From Methanosarcinales archaeon (GTDB lineage: Archaea > Halobacteriota > Syntropharchaeia > Alkanophagales > Methanospirareceae), in assembly GCA_025464585.1 (NCBI GenBank), contig JAODGL010000218.1, positions 1-7,189 of the forward strand: 7,189 bases of DNA, read 5' to 3'. Positions within the stretch are counted from its first letter, which is position 1. Each line of letters opens with the position of its first letter. The notes under the pieces were generated by a model. That model saw only the letters and a list, made by a program, of their open reading frames with translations, was not told where the DNA came from and made no database searches. Shown piece after piece: positions 1-5,155 of the stretch. The position numbers and the translations under genes are program-made.

Positions 1-690
1 GCCGGTTTCTATGCCTGCCAGTATCAGTTCTGCATCTAACGTATCAACGGAAATAGGGACATCTGATGCAAAAGAAGAAGCCGCTTTTACTGCCTTCTTC
101 ACCTCCTCTGGCTTCGCACCTACGTGAACACCAATGTCGATTATATCTGCGCCGCTATCCAGGAAGTATTTCATTTTTCGGTGTATTTCCTCCTCGTTGA
201 GCCGAGTCGCATCCACGAGTTCTGCGCAGACCTTCATCCTCGCTCCTCCTCCTATTTTCACTCCTTTTATGCTGAACCTTCCCTTTACTTTGCGTTCCAA
301 TTCATCCAACTGCTTCTGCGCATTCTCTTTTCTCTTCTCTGCTAAAAAGACATCTGCCGGTACACGCGAAGAGAACTGCATATCTCCTGCAAATTGCAAC
401 GTATCCCCGAGGTCGTATGCATGCCTGGGTCCCAATCTGATAGGTGTGGCGATTTCTTTTTCTAAAACACTGAAATCCGCTTTGCAAAGCCCTGAAAGTA
501 AAATGAGGTCGTATTCCAATTTTTTAGAAATGGAATGCATTTCAAGTGCTTTTTTCAGCGATTTTGGAGTGGAAAAAGCAGCAATGCTTATGTCTTGCGT
601 GAGAACATCACACTTCACTAAGTTTACATTTCTTATGGCTTCTTTAACCATTCTCTCTGCTTTCTTTCCTGTTGCTAATAAAATTTTCAT
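1..690 (-). CDS. Dihydropteroate synthase-related protein (DUF6513 + pterin-binding domain), 5' part only
   Basis: Reading the minus strand from the ATG at 690 gives 230 uninterrupted codons to the window edge, so the 3' end is missing. Residues 1-150 look like the DUF6513 N-terminal domain: the start MKILLATGK, LILLSGL near 63-69 and the motif GPRHAYDLGD at 87-96, followed by SSRVPAD near 107-113. From about residue 152 the DHPS-like TIM barrel begins, with MKVCAELVD (152-160), GADIIDIGVHVG (180-191) and PISVDT (212-217). This order matches the dihydropteroate synthase-related family (TIGR00284, MJ0107-like) of methanogens and Archaeoglobus. The family has been linked to pterin/methanopterin (C1 carrier) chemistry, but the reaction of this subgroup is not certain. 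It is likely cytoplasmic. No strong Shine-Dalgarno precedes the ATG; a CTTTATTT stretch about 35 bp upstream may be a weak TATA box. Family call is firm, exact reaction is not. Confidence 0.85.
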   Translation of the reverse strand, partial: MKILLATGKKAERMVKEAIRNVNLVKCDVLTQDISIAAFSTPKSLKKALEMHSISKKLEYDLILLSGLCKADFSVLEKEIATPIRLGPRHAYDLGDTLQFAGDMQFSSRVPADVFLAEKRKENAQKQLDELERKVKGRFSIKGVKIGGGARMKVCAELVDATRLNEEEIHRKMKYFLDSGADIIDIGVHVGAKPEEVKKAVKAASSFASDVPISVDTLDAELILAGIETG

Positions 691-734
691 TAACACTTTC
701 TCTTGAGAAGAAAAGACTAAAAAGAAATAAAGGT

Positions 735-900
735 GAATTGATACCAGTGGACTCGGTGCTTTCTGAGATGGCAGAGGAAGCAGGATTTGAGGTAAAAAAA
801 AGTAATTGCTCAATATTCTGTGGGACAAAAACCGAAAATTTTAAATGTTTGTTCCTCTAAAAGCTTACCTGAAAACATTCTTCTTGCTCTTGAACATCAA
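735..900 (+). pseudogene. Possible C-terminal remnant of a DNA methyltransferase, frameshifted in an A8 run
   Basis: The plus strand encodes LIPVDSVLSEMAEEAGFEVKK and then meets eight A's at 794-801. In the original frame the next residues are unconvincing and stop at 860. Dropping one A shifts the frame to VIAQYSVGQKPKILNV followed by SSKSLPENILLALEHQ. The joined tail resembles, from memory, the C-termini of N6/N4 DNA methylases, which often read I-P-x-D then E-x-A-E-x-x-G-F and close with a L-P/R-E-S-I-x-x-L strand. No catalytic methylase motif (DPPY/NPPF or SAM loop) is present, and codons left of 735 are antisense to the neighbouring gene, so only a tail survives. The family assignment is tentative; the alternative is chance coding in intergenic DNA. 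Confidence 0.35.
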
Positions 901-1089
901 ACTCACCGTGTCTATTGTCCTCTCCTCTCTTAGCTCGTCCTCAAACGAGTCAAGGAAATAAGCAAATTCAAACCTGCGTTTATATTCTTCTGCTAATAAC
1001 CAAGCCTCCTCAATCTTTCTCTTATCGCTTTTACCTCTTCTTCCGTTAGCTTGTCTTCTTCTTTTAGCTTTCCGCTTGATGCTGCTCAA
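865..1089 (-). pseudogene. Doubtful small ORF, perhaps a frameshifted hypothetical gene
   Basis: One frame is open for 74 codons from a TTG at 1089. Its first third is an implausible run of Lys/Arg, while its latter part (LAEEYKRRFEFAYFLDSFED) looks protein-like. In the neighbouring minus frame, 1085-993, the same DNA reads KLKEEDKLTEEEVKAIRERL and then hits a stop. This is a typical charged helix, but it has no ATG or GTG start. The pattern fits a small gene whose two halves have been put out of frame near 1000-1020, but it could also be noise. The 3' end overlaps, on the opposite strand, the methylase-like remnant, so both cannot be intact genes. I do not recognise a family. No Shine-Dalgarno is visible before the TTG. 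Confidence 0.25.
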
Positions 1090-1136
1090 TGTTCAGTGGA
1101 CTTAATTTTCCACAATCTATTGAGCATCTTCGTTGA

Positions 1137-2063
1137 TTATACTGGCTCCAGCCACCTCATATATCTCTCCTCTTTCGCATGTACTACATCAAAGAACTTC
1201 CTCTGTATCTCGCCTGTCACTTCTCCTCTCTTACCTTCTCCTATCGTTACGTTGTCTATCTCCCTTATCGGAGACACCTCTGCCGCAGTTCCTGAGAAAA
1301 AGACCTCATCCGCAGACAATAGTTCTTCTTTCGTTACCGGCTTCTCTACCACTTCGTAACCAGTATCCCGTGCAAGCACGATTACCGAATCTCGAGTGAT
1401 GCCGGGCAAAATGGATGATTCTGCCGCTGGTGTGTATAGGGTTGCATTTTTAACCGCGAATATATTCTCACCCGGACCTTCTGCCACATAGCCATTATTG
1501 TCGAGCATTATCGCCTCGTCAAATCCTCTCTCTTTTGCATCCAACACCGCTAACAGCGAATTCAGATAATGACCTGTTGCCTTTGCCATAACAGGCAATG
1601 TATTTGGGTCTATCCTGCGCCATGAAGAAAAAGTGCATCTTATACCGTTCTCTAACGCCTCCTCGCCAAGATAAGTGCCCCACCGCCATGCTGCAATTGC
1701 ACAATCAACCGGGCAGCTTTCCGGGTTCACACCTAAGTGATGATAGCCATAAAAGGCGATTGGTCTTATGTAGCACGCATCAAGTCCATTTATACGAACT
1801 GTTTCCTTTATCGCATTTTTTAGCTCTTCCTTTGAATACGGTATTTTCAGCTTATACAACTCCGCTGACCGATACATCCGGTTCACATGTTCATTCAGCC
1901 TGAAGATAAACGAGCCTTTCTCCGTGGCATAGCATCTTATCCCCTCAAAAACGCCTGACCCATAATGCAGACCATGCGCGAGAACGTGCACCTTCGCTTC
2001 TTTCCAATCCACAAACTCTCCATTATACCATATTTTTCCTTCCTCTGGTAGTCTCTCTACCAT
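1137..2063 (-). CDS. ilvE: Branched-chain amino-acid aminotransferase (class IV PLP)
   Basis: IlvE transfers the amino group between glutamate and the 2-oxo acids of valine, leucine and isoleucine, the last step of their synthesis, in the cytoplasm. The protein is 308 residues from the ATG at 2063, almost the length of E. coli IlvE (309). Visible marks are IWYNGEFV near 11-18, the GLHYGSGVFEGIRCY active-site region near 32-45, the PLP lysine K161 in MAKATGHYLN, and the class IV signature with E195 in GYVAEGPGENIF. The frame also opens at a GTG (2072), but GAGGTGA at 2069-2075 is a Shine-Dalgarno placed 5 nt before the ATG and overlaps that GTG, so ATG is preferred. It appears to have its own promoter, because an IS fragment separates it from dph6. 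No other branched-chain pathway gene is in the window. Confidence 0.95.
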   Translation of the reverse strand: MVERLPEEGKIWYNGEFVDWKEAKVHVLAHGLHYGSGVFEGIRCYATEKGSFIFRLNEHVNRMYRSAELYKLKIPYSKEELKNAIKETVRINGLDACYIRPIAFYGYHHLGVNPESCPVDCAIAAWRWGTYLGEEALENGIRCTFSSWRRIDPNTLPVMAKATGHYLNSLLAVLDAKERGFDEAIMLDNNGYVAEGPGENIFAVKNATLYTPAAESSILPGITRDSVIVLARDTGYEVVEKPVTKEELLSADEVFFSGTAAEVSPIREIDNVTIGEGKRGEVTGEIQRKFFDVVHAKEERYMRWLEPV

Positions 2064-2068
2064 TGCTA

Positions 2069-2075
2069 TCACCTC
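2069..2075 (-). promoter_or_regulatory. Shine-Dalgarno that sets the ilvE start
   Basis: GAGGTGA on the minus strand sits 5 nt before the ATG at 2063. It contains the GTG (2072) that would otherwise extend the protein by three residues, so the ATG is the better start. Confidence 0.7.
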
Positions 2076-2090
2076 TTAAAAATTGGTTTT

Positions 2091-2140
2091 CTATTTAAGT
2101 ATTTTATCCTATTTTTGCTGTGTTGCATAACTTTAAATAA
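2091..2140 (-). promoter_or_regulatory. Likely promoter region of ilvE (two TATA-like boxes)
   Basis: On the minus strand TTATTTAAAG lies at 2140-2131 and ACTTAAATAG at 2100-2091. Both resemble archaeal TATA boxes. The first would give a leader of roughly 45 nt, compatible with the visible Shine-Dalgarno; the second would give an almost leaderless start. Which one is used cannot be decided from sequence. Confidence 0.45.
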
Positions 2141-2147
2141 GGCTATT

Positions 2148-2387
2148 TCATTGACTCTTCTGGAGCGAATTCATCGCTTCTATCGCTGAGTCCATAACGA
2201 CCTTCCACAGCCTCCGATCTTCGCTCAGCACCGGACGTAATTTGTCTGGAAGGGGCATCACCGCGTGTCTATGCGAGACGTTGAACATCTTACTGCTGAG
2301 CATCTTTGCCCATTGCTCGGTATATCGCTTACCGCAATCCGAGCATAGTCGGCTATTGCAGCCCGGATTTAGAATTTTCCAGTTCAC
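2148..2387 (-). pseudogene. IS91-type transposase fragment (zinc-binding N-terminal region)
   Basis: The 79-codon frame carries a zinc-finger-like CNSRLCSDCGKRY (Cys at residues 10, 15 and 18), then W26, then SHRHAVMPLPDKLRPVL (39-54) and a helix DRRLWKVVMDSAIEAM. This is the order seen in the zinc-binding region of IS91-type transposases (C-x2-C, then H-R-H-x-V-F-x-L-P-x-x-L-R-P). The first zinc-binding half before residue 10 and the whole catalytic part after residue 72 are missing, so it is a relic and not a working gene. Its frame begins inside the 3' end of dph6 (35-bp overlap) and ends at a TGA just before the ilvE promoter. The true transposon-derived stretch is probably about 2150-2365. 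No terminal sequences typical of IS91 were recognised. Confidence 0.6.
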
Positions 2388-3033
2388 CGCATTTTATATC
2401 CAAAAACCACGTCCCTTTCACATGCACTTTTTCCGGTTCACTCACCTTTATCCTTCTCCTGAATATCGGTCCGTCAACTACAAAAGTATGATACTCGCCG
2501 GATTCGCCGGACAAATGGAAGTTGTACTTTTTCAGCTCTTCGATAAAGGATTCGTCAAATCTCCTGCCCAACCATTCTTCTTTTATCCTCGTCGCAACCA
2601 CTATTGCTTCAAAGCCTTCTTCTATGAACTCCTGCACTATATCCCCCGGGTCAAGACCCCAGAGAGGGAGAACAGGTTCTATTTCAAGCTCGCTGCAAAC
2701 TCCCTCTATCCATTCCCGGTGCTCAATCAGGTCAATATCGCCGAAAACACCTCCTTCCACGCCATCACGTTTTAATTCTTTCACAGCTTGTTTGAATTTG
2801 CTCTCATAGCCCTCCCATGAAGCGTTCACCTGGACCATTGGTATCCCTATGGCTTCTGATTGCAATCGTAATAAAGAAGGGCGAGTTCCATGAGCTCTCT
2901 CCCTCTTTCCATCCTCAGCCAACAAATTCAAGAGATACGATACCTCAAAACCGTCAAGCATTGCTCTGTAACATGCTAAACTGCTATCCTTTCCTCCACT
3001 CCAGGAACAGAAAACGCGCTTCTTTTCTTTCAT
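2353..3033 (-). CDS. dph6: Diphthine--ammonia ligase (ATP-PPase family)
   Basis: Dph6 performs the last, ATP-dependent amidation that turns diphthine into diphthamide on translation elongation factor 2 in the cytoplasm. The 226-residue protein has the PP-loop SWSGGKDSS at 10-18, ACYRAM next to it, a GDIDLIEHREWI segment at 98-109, LPLWG at 122-126, and the family motif GEYHTFVVDGP at 179-189. The length is close to the usual 220-230 residues of archaeal members. The last residues (about ENSKSGLQ, 219-226) are encoded in DNA that also starts an IS91 transposase fragment, so the natural C-terminus may have been replaced by a few residues of transposon origin without harming the domain. The gene starts 21 bp after the binding-protein gene and probably shares its transcript. 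No clear Shine-Dalgarno is present: the leader instead contains GATTAACGCAGATTAA, related to repeats elsewhere in this window. Confidence 0.88.
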   Translation of the reverse strand: MKEKKRVFCSWSGGKDSSLACYRAMLDGFEVSYLLNLLAEDGKRERAHGTRPSLLRLQSEAIGIPMVQVNASWEGYESKFKQAVKELKRDGVEGGVFGDIDLIEHREWIEGVCSELEIEPVLPLWGLDPGDIVQEFIEEGFEAIVVATRIKEEWLGRRFDESFIEELKKYNFHLSGESGEYHTFVVDGPIFRRRIKVSEPEKVHVKGTWFLDIKCGELENSKSGLQ

Positions 3034-3054
3034 TTAATCTGCGTTAATCGGTGT
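3034..3054 (-). other. Repeat-like leader between binding-protein gene and dph6
   Basis: The 21-bp gap reads, on the minus strand, ACACCGATTAACGCAGATTAA directly before the dph6 ATG. GATTAACGCAGA resembles GATTAACACAGA of the cassette's right end. It offers no Shine-Dalgarno and may be a scar of a related repeat. Confidence 0.35.
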
Positions 3055-4188
3055 CTACAATTTATTTTTTCTTGAACCGGTTCTTCTCAAAAGATACGTT
3101 ACCGCCAGCAATCCAACAACCGCTAACACCGTTTCAAATCCCGGTGATTCTGGCGTCGCAGTGGGTGTTACAATAGGCGTTGATGTTGGACTTGGAGTTG
3201 CTGTCGGTGTCGGACTTGTAGTAGGTGTAATAGCGGGAGAAGGTTCTTCTTCCTCCTCAGTAATATTGAAATATTCAGATAGATACCCATAAACCGTTTC
3301 AGTGGCGTTCACTATCCTCGGTCCCGCTCTGGAAATAACATCCGCATCTATGGCATAAACCCTTTCATTTTTGACTGCATCTACCACTTTTAGCCTCTCT
3401 TCACTCAATATATAGTCATAAGATTGCCTACCGGCTACGCCATGCCCCACTGAGACAATTATCACATCCGGGTTCCGGTCTATGAACTGCTCCAGGCTTA
3501 CCGTGCCCCAATCTTTAATGTCAGAAAAGGCATTCTCGCCTCCTGCTATCTCTATCAACTCGCTTTGCACTGTGCCATTACCCGCAACCCAGATAGGGTC
3601 GTGCCAGGTAACAAGAGCAACTGTTGGTCTTTTTACATTCCGCGTTTTATTTTTTAGCTCTTCCATCCTTTGAGTCATATTTGCGACTAAAGCAGTAGCG
3701 TTCTCCTCTTCGCCCGTTATCGTTCCCACCAGCATTATATCAGCCAGTATTTCACTGATGTTTTTAGGATTTAATCCCACAACGGTTATACCGAGCTCTT
3801 CTAACCTTTCAAATGTCTCTTTTCCGTTCAACTCATCGCCGAGAACGAGGTCAGGCTCCAGCGACACCACTTTCTCTATGCTTACCGTAGAAACGCCACC
3901 GACCTTCTCCCGCTCTTCCGCTTCCGCCGGATAATTACAGTATTCGGTCACGCCAACGACGCGATCACCTGCGCCAATAGCGAACAGTATTTCCGTGTTG
4001 GTTGGCGATAAGGAAATAATTCTTGCCGGAACCCCCTCGATGGTTACATTCCTGCCAAAGTCGTCAGTTATGGTGAGTCCGTTTGTTTCTGCTCCTGCCG
4101 TTAAAGAGGAGAAAGCGGCTGCAGCGGTTAAAACGATTGTTAGCGCCGTGATTATAGCTATCCATTTCTTCATCCTTTTATTATTCAT
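3055..4188 (-). CDS. Extracytoplasmic metal-chelate/cobalamin-type binding protein with PGF-CTERM anchor
   Basis: This is an ABC-transporter substrate-binding protein of the BtuF/FepB/FhuD (periplasmic-binding type III, PF01497) family, 377 residues from the ATG at 4188. A signal peptide covers about residues 1-33 (KKW then a hydrophobic stretch ending near TAGA). The domain opens with ITDDFGRNVTIEGVPARIISLSPTNTEILFAIG and contains KVVSLEPDLVLGD and a LEQFIDRNPDVIIV segment. After an acidic stretch comes a Thr/Pro/Ser linker, then PGF at 349-351, a hydrophobic helix and RRTGSRKNKL. That tripartite tail is the PGF-CTERM signal cut by archaeosortase A, so the protein is likely processed and lipid-anchored on the outer face. 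Ligand could be cobalamin, a siderophore or haem; the sequence does not decide. No permease or ATPase gene lies next to it. The frame extends to a GTG at 4200, but AAGGTGG at 4197-4203 fits the ATG better. Confidence 0.9.
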   Translation of the reverse strand: MNNKRMKKWIAIITALTIVLTAAAAFSSLTAGAETNGLTITDDFGRNVTIEGVPARIISLSPTNTEILFAIGAGDRVVGVTEYCNYPAEAEEREKVGGVSTVSIEKVVSLEPDLVLGDELNGKETFERLEELGITVVGLNPKNISEILADIMLVGTITGEEENATALVANMTQRMEELKNKTRNVKRPTVALVTWHDPIWVAGNGTVQSELIEIAGGENAFSDIKDWGTVSLEQFIDRNPDVIIVSVGHGVAGRQSYDYILSEERLKVVDAVKNERVYAIDADVISRAGPRIVNATETVYGYLSEYFNITEEEEEPSPAITPTTSPTPTATPSPTSTPIVTPTATPESPGFETVLAVVGLLAVTYLLRRTGSRKNKL

Positions 4189-4196
4189 CTTTTTTG

Positions 4197-4203
4197 CCAC
4201 CTT
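4197..4203 (-). promoter_or_regulatory. Shine-Dalgarno that sets the binding-protein start
   Basis: AAGGTGG on the minus strand lies 8 nt before the ATG at 4188 and overlaps the alternative GTG at 4200, which argues against the longer form. Confidence 0.65.
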
Positions 4204-4227
4204 AATGGTTGTGTCTTACTTTCTTTT

Positions 4228-4237
4228 CATTTAAATG
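4228..4237 (-). promoter_or_regulatory. TATA-like box for the binding protein/dph6 transcript
   Basis: CATTTAAATG, preceded on the minus strand by an A-rich CCAAATAAAAA (BRE-like), lies about 40 bp before the ATG at 4188. This would place transcription start about 15-20 nt before the ATG, leaving room for the AAGGTGG site. Confidence 0.5.
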
Positions 4238-4320
4238 TTTTTATTTGGGTAACGATTATAAGCTGAATTGTGAACTGAGTGTATCACTGTTTCTTGATTC
4301 AAATGAACAGACACTATCTC

Positions 4321-4680
4321 TCATTCTACACCCTCCGTCATGTTCGCTGGCACATACACCATCCCTCCTCCTTTCGTTTTATAAATCCTCCCCATTTCAC
4401 CCACAATTTCCTCCTGCACCGTCTGGTTCATCATATCCAGCTTCTCTATTCGTTCTCCGCTTTTCACTATCACTTCCATGTTCTGCTGCCCCGGATTCTT
4501 GACGATGGTCATATCCGTCTGTGTCAGCACTTCGGGTATGCTGAGATACATCAGCAGCATCACCATCAGTCCAAGTGCGAATACCATTGCCACGTCGAAT
4601 AGATTTGCAACGCCACTTAAAGGGTCTTCATCGCGTCTTCTGCGACTCTGACTTCCTCCCACTTCTTTCATGTACTTCAT
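4321..4680 (-). CDS. DUF2149 protein, ExbD/TolR-like single-TM subunit
   Basis: The 119-residue protein has a basic N-terminus (SRRRRDEDP, 12-20), the motif PLSGVANLFDVAMVFALGLMV (20-40) inside one TM helix (about 27-48), then an extracytoplasmic tail with VTIVKNPG-like MTIVKNPG (57-64) and MEVIVKSGERIEK (68-80). This matches DUF2149 (PF09919) as I recall it. The layout of N-terminal helix with Asp (D29) and a C-terminal external domain parallels ExbD/TolR/MotB, where the Asp binds the driving proton; partnership with the ExbB-like gene upstream supports this. Start: the frame opens at 4725, inside an inverted repeat, but AAGGAGG at 4688-4694 sits 7 nt before the ATG at 4680, so the shorter form is chosen. 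The function as an ion-driven stator subunit is inferred. Confidence 0.88.
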   Translation of the reverse strand: MKYMKEVGGSQSRRRRDEDPLSGVANLFDVAMVFALGLMVMLLMYLSIPEVLTQTDMTIVKNPGQQNMEVIVKSGERIEKLDMMNQTVQEEIVGEMGRIYKTKGGGMVYVPANMTEGVE

Positions 4681-4687
4681 TTTCTTT

Positions 4688-4694
4688 CCTCCTT
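4688..4694 (-). promoter_or_regulatory. Strong Shine-Dalgarno of the DUF2149 gene
   Basis: AAGGAGG lies 7 nt before the ATG at 4680 and decides that start. It touches the left 7-bp direct repeat; without the inserted cassette it would directly follow the exbB-like stop codon. Confidence 0.8.
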
Positions 4695-4699
4695 TTATT
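4693..4699. repeat. 7-bp direct repeat, left copy (putative target-site duplication)
   Basis: TTTTATT on the plus strand abuts the left inverted repeat exactly and is identical to 5149-5155. Confidence 0.55.
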
Positions 4700-4726
4700 A
4701 ACCACAAGATTCCACTGATTTTCACA
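4700..4726 (+). repeat. Left terminal inverted repeat of the cassette
   Basis: The 27 bases starting AACCACAAGATTCCAC match the minus-strand copy at 5148-5121 (AACCACGAGATTACAC...) with a few substitutions and one gap. The GxxExxY stop codon (4722-4724) lies inside it. Confidence 0.7.
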
Positions 4727-5108
4727 AGATTTTTCTTTTTACCTCCAGACTCTTCCTACCAAAATTTACTAATAAACCAACACGCATTTTTGTCGCTTTT
4801 AGATAGTTTAATAACTGTGCTTCTTCAATTTCCGTTAAGCCCGATGTCGCTTTTATCTCTACTATAACTTTATTTGCGACCATCAAATCAGGCTTATATC
4901 TTCTGGGGATTAAGAAGTCTTTGTAATGAATATCAAGTTCTTTCTGCCTCTCAAAAGAAATCTTTCTCAAATTTAGCTCATAACATAAAGCTTCTTCATA
5001 AACATATTCGAGGAAACCCGAGCCTAACTCACGATGAACTTCCATCGCTGCACCGATAATCTCTTGCGTTAAATCCTTATAAAGCCACTTTTCATTCGCA
5101 TTCTTCAT
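4722..5108 (-). CDS. GxxExxY family protein (PD-(D/E)XK nuclease-like)
   Basis: The 128-residue protein carries the name-giving motif GFLEYVY at 31-37, preceded by the helix IIGAAMEVHRELG, then YKPDLMVANKVIVEIKA (71-87) with the nuclease-like D74 and E84-x-K86, and a closing NYLKATKMRVGLLVNFG (101-117). Order and length match the GxxExxY family (TIGR04256/PF13366), which is grouped with the PD-(D/E)XK nuclease fold. Its biological role is unknown, and it tends to occur in scattered copies. The start ATG at 5108 has GAGGAGAG just upstream. The gene lies in the same direction as the flanking operon but fills a segment with inverted ends, and is probably an intruder with no functional tie to the neighbours. 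All presumed catalytic residues are present, so it looks intact. Confidence 0.93.
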   Translation of the reverse strand: MKNANEKWLYKDLTQEIIGAAMEVHRELGSGFLEYVYEEALCYELNLRKISFERQKELDIHYKDFLIPRRYKPDLMVANKVIVEIKATSGLTEIEEAQLLNYLKATKMRVGLLVNFGRKSLEVKRKIL

Positions 5109-5120
5109 TTCTCTCTCCTC

Positions 5121-5148
5121 TGTGTTAATCTCGTGTAATCTCGTGGTT
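5121..5148 (-). repeat. Right terminal inverted repeat of the cassette
   Basis: On the minus strand AACCACGAGATTACACGAGA followed by TTAACACA runs from 5148 to 5121. It starts right after the 7-bp duplication that holds the exbB-like stop codon and ends just before the GxxExxY Shine-Dalgarno (GAGGAGAG). It contains two CACGAGATTA units in direct order. Confidence 0.7.
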
Positions 5149-5155
5149 TTTTATT
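5149..5155. repeat. 7-bp direct repeat, right copy (putative target-site duplication)
   Basis: TTTTATT on the plus strand abuts the right inverted repeat exactly. On the minus strand it includes the TAA stop (5153-5151) of the exbB-like gene, so insertion left that reading frame whole. Confidence 0.55.

Larger units (their letters stand above)
4700..5148 (-). mobile_element. Small cassette carrying a GxxExxY gene, with inverted repeats and 7-bp duplication
   Basis: A 449-bp segment begins and ends with related inverted repeats: AACCACAAGATTCCACTGAT on the plus strand at 4700 and AACCACGAGATTACACGAGA on the minus strand from 5148. It is flanked by exact copies of AATAAAA (minus strand) at 5149-5155 and 4693-4699. 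Taking out the segment with one 7-mer leaves the upstream stop codon, AAGGAGG and the DUF2149 ATG in a compact 14-nt junction. The only gene inside is the GxxExxY protein, whose stop codon lies in the left repeat. No transposase is encoded, so it would need a helper or another mechanism. The 7-mer is A/T-rich, so chance is not excluded. Confidence 0.65.

Noticed and set aside
134..706. 190-codon open frame on the plus strand
   Set aside because: It lies opposite a minus-strand frame with clear DUF6513 and DHPS-like motifs over the whole length; the plus frame is Ser/Phe-rich antisense sequence.
794..801. T8 run on the minus strand as an archaeal oligo-T terminator
   Set aside because: It is over 300 bp past ilvE and is better explained as an A8 homopolymer in the methylase-like remnant; it remains possible but unsupported.
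842..851. TTTAAAATTT as TATA box of the DHPS-like gene
   Set aside because: It lies about 150 bp before the start and within the methylase-like remnant; the distance makes it a poor candidate.
2242..2775. 177-codon open frame on the plus strand
   Set aside because: It is antisense to dph6 and the IS91 fragment, with no Shine-Dalgarno and no recognisable motif.
4681..4725. 15-residue N-terminal extension of the DUF2149 protein
   Set aside because: The extension is encoded by the cassette's inverted repeat and skips a perfect Shine-Dalgarno 7 nt before the ATG at 4680.
5119..5148. Two CACGAGATTA units as the start of a CRISPR-like array
   Set aside because: The units are only 10 bp, adjacent without spacers, and form part of the inverted repeat.
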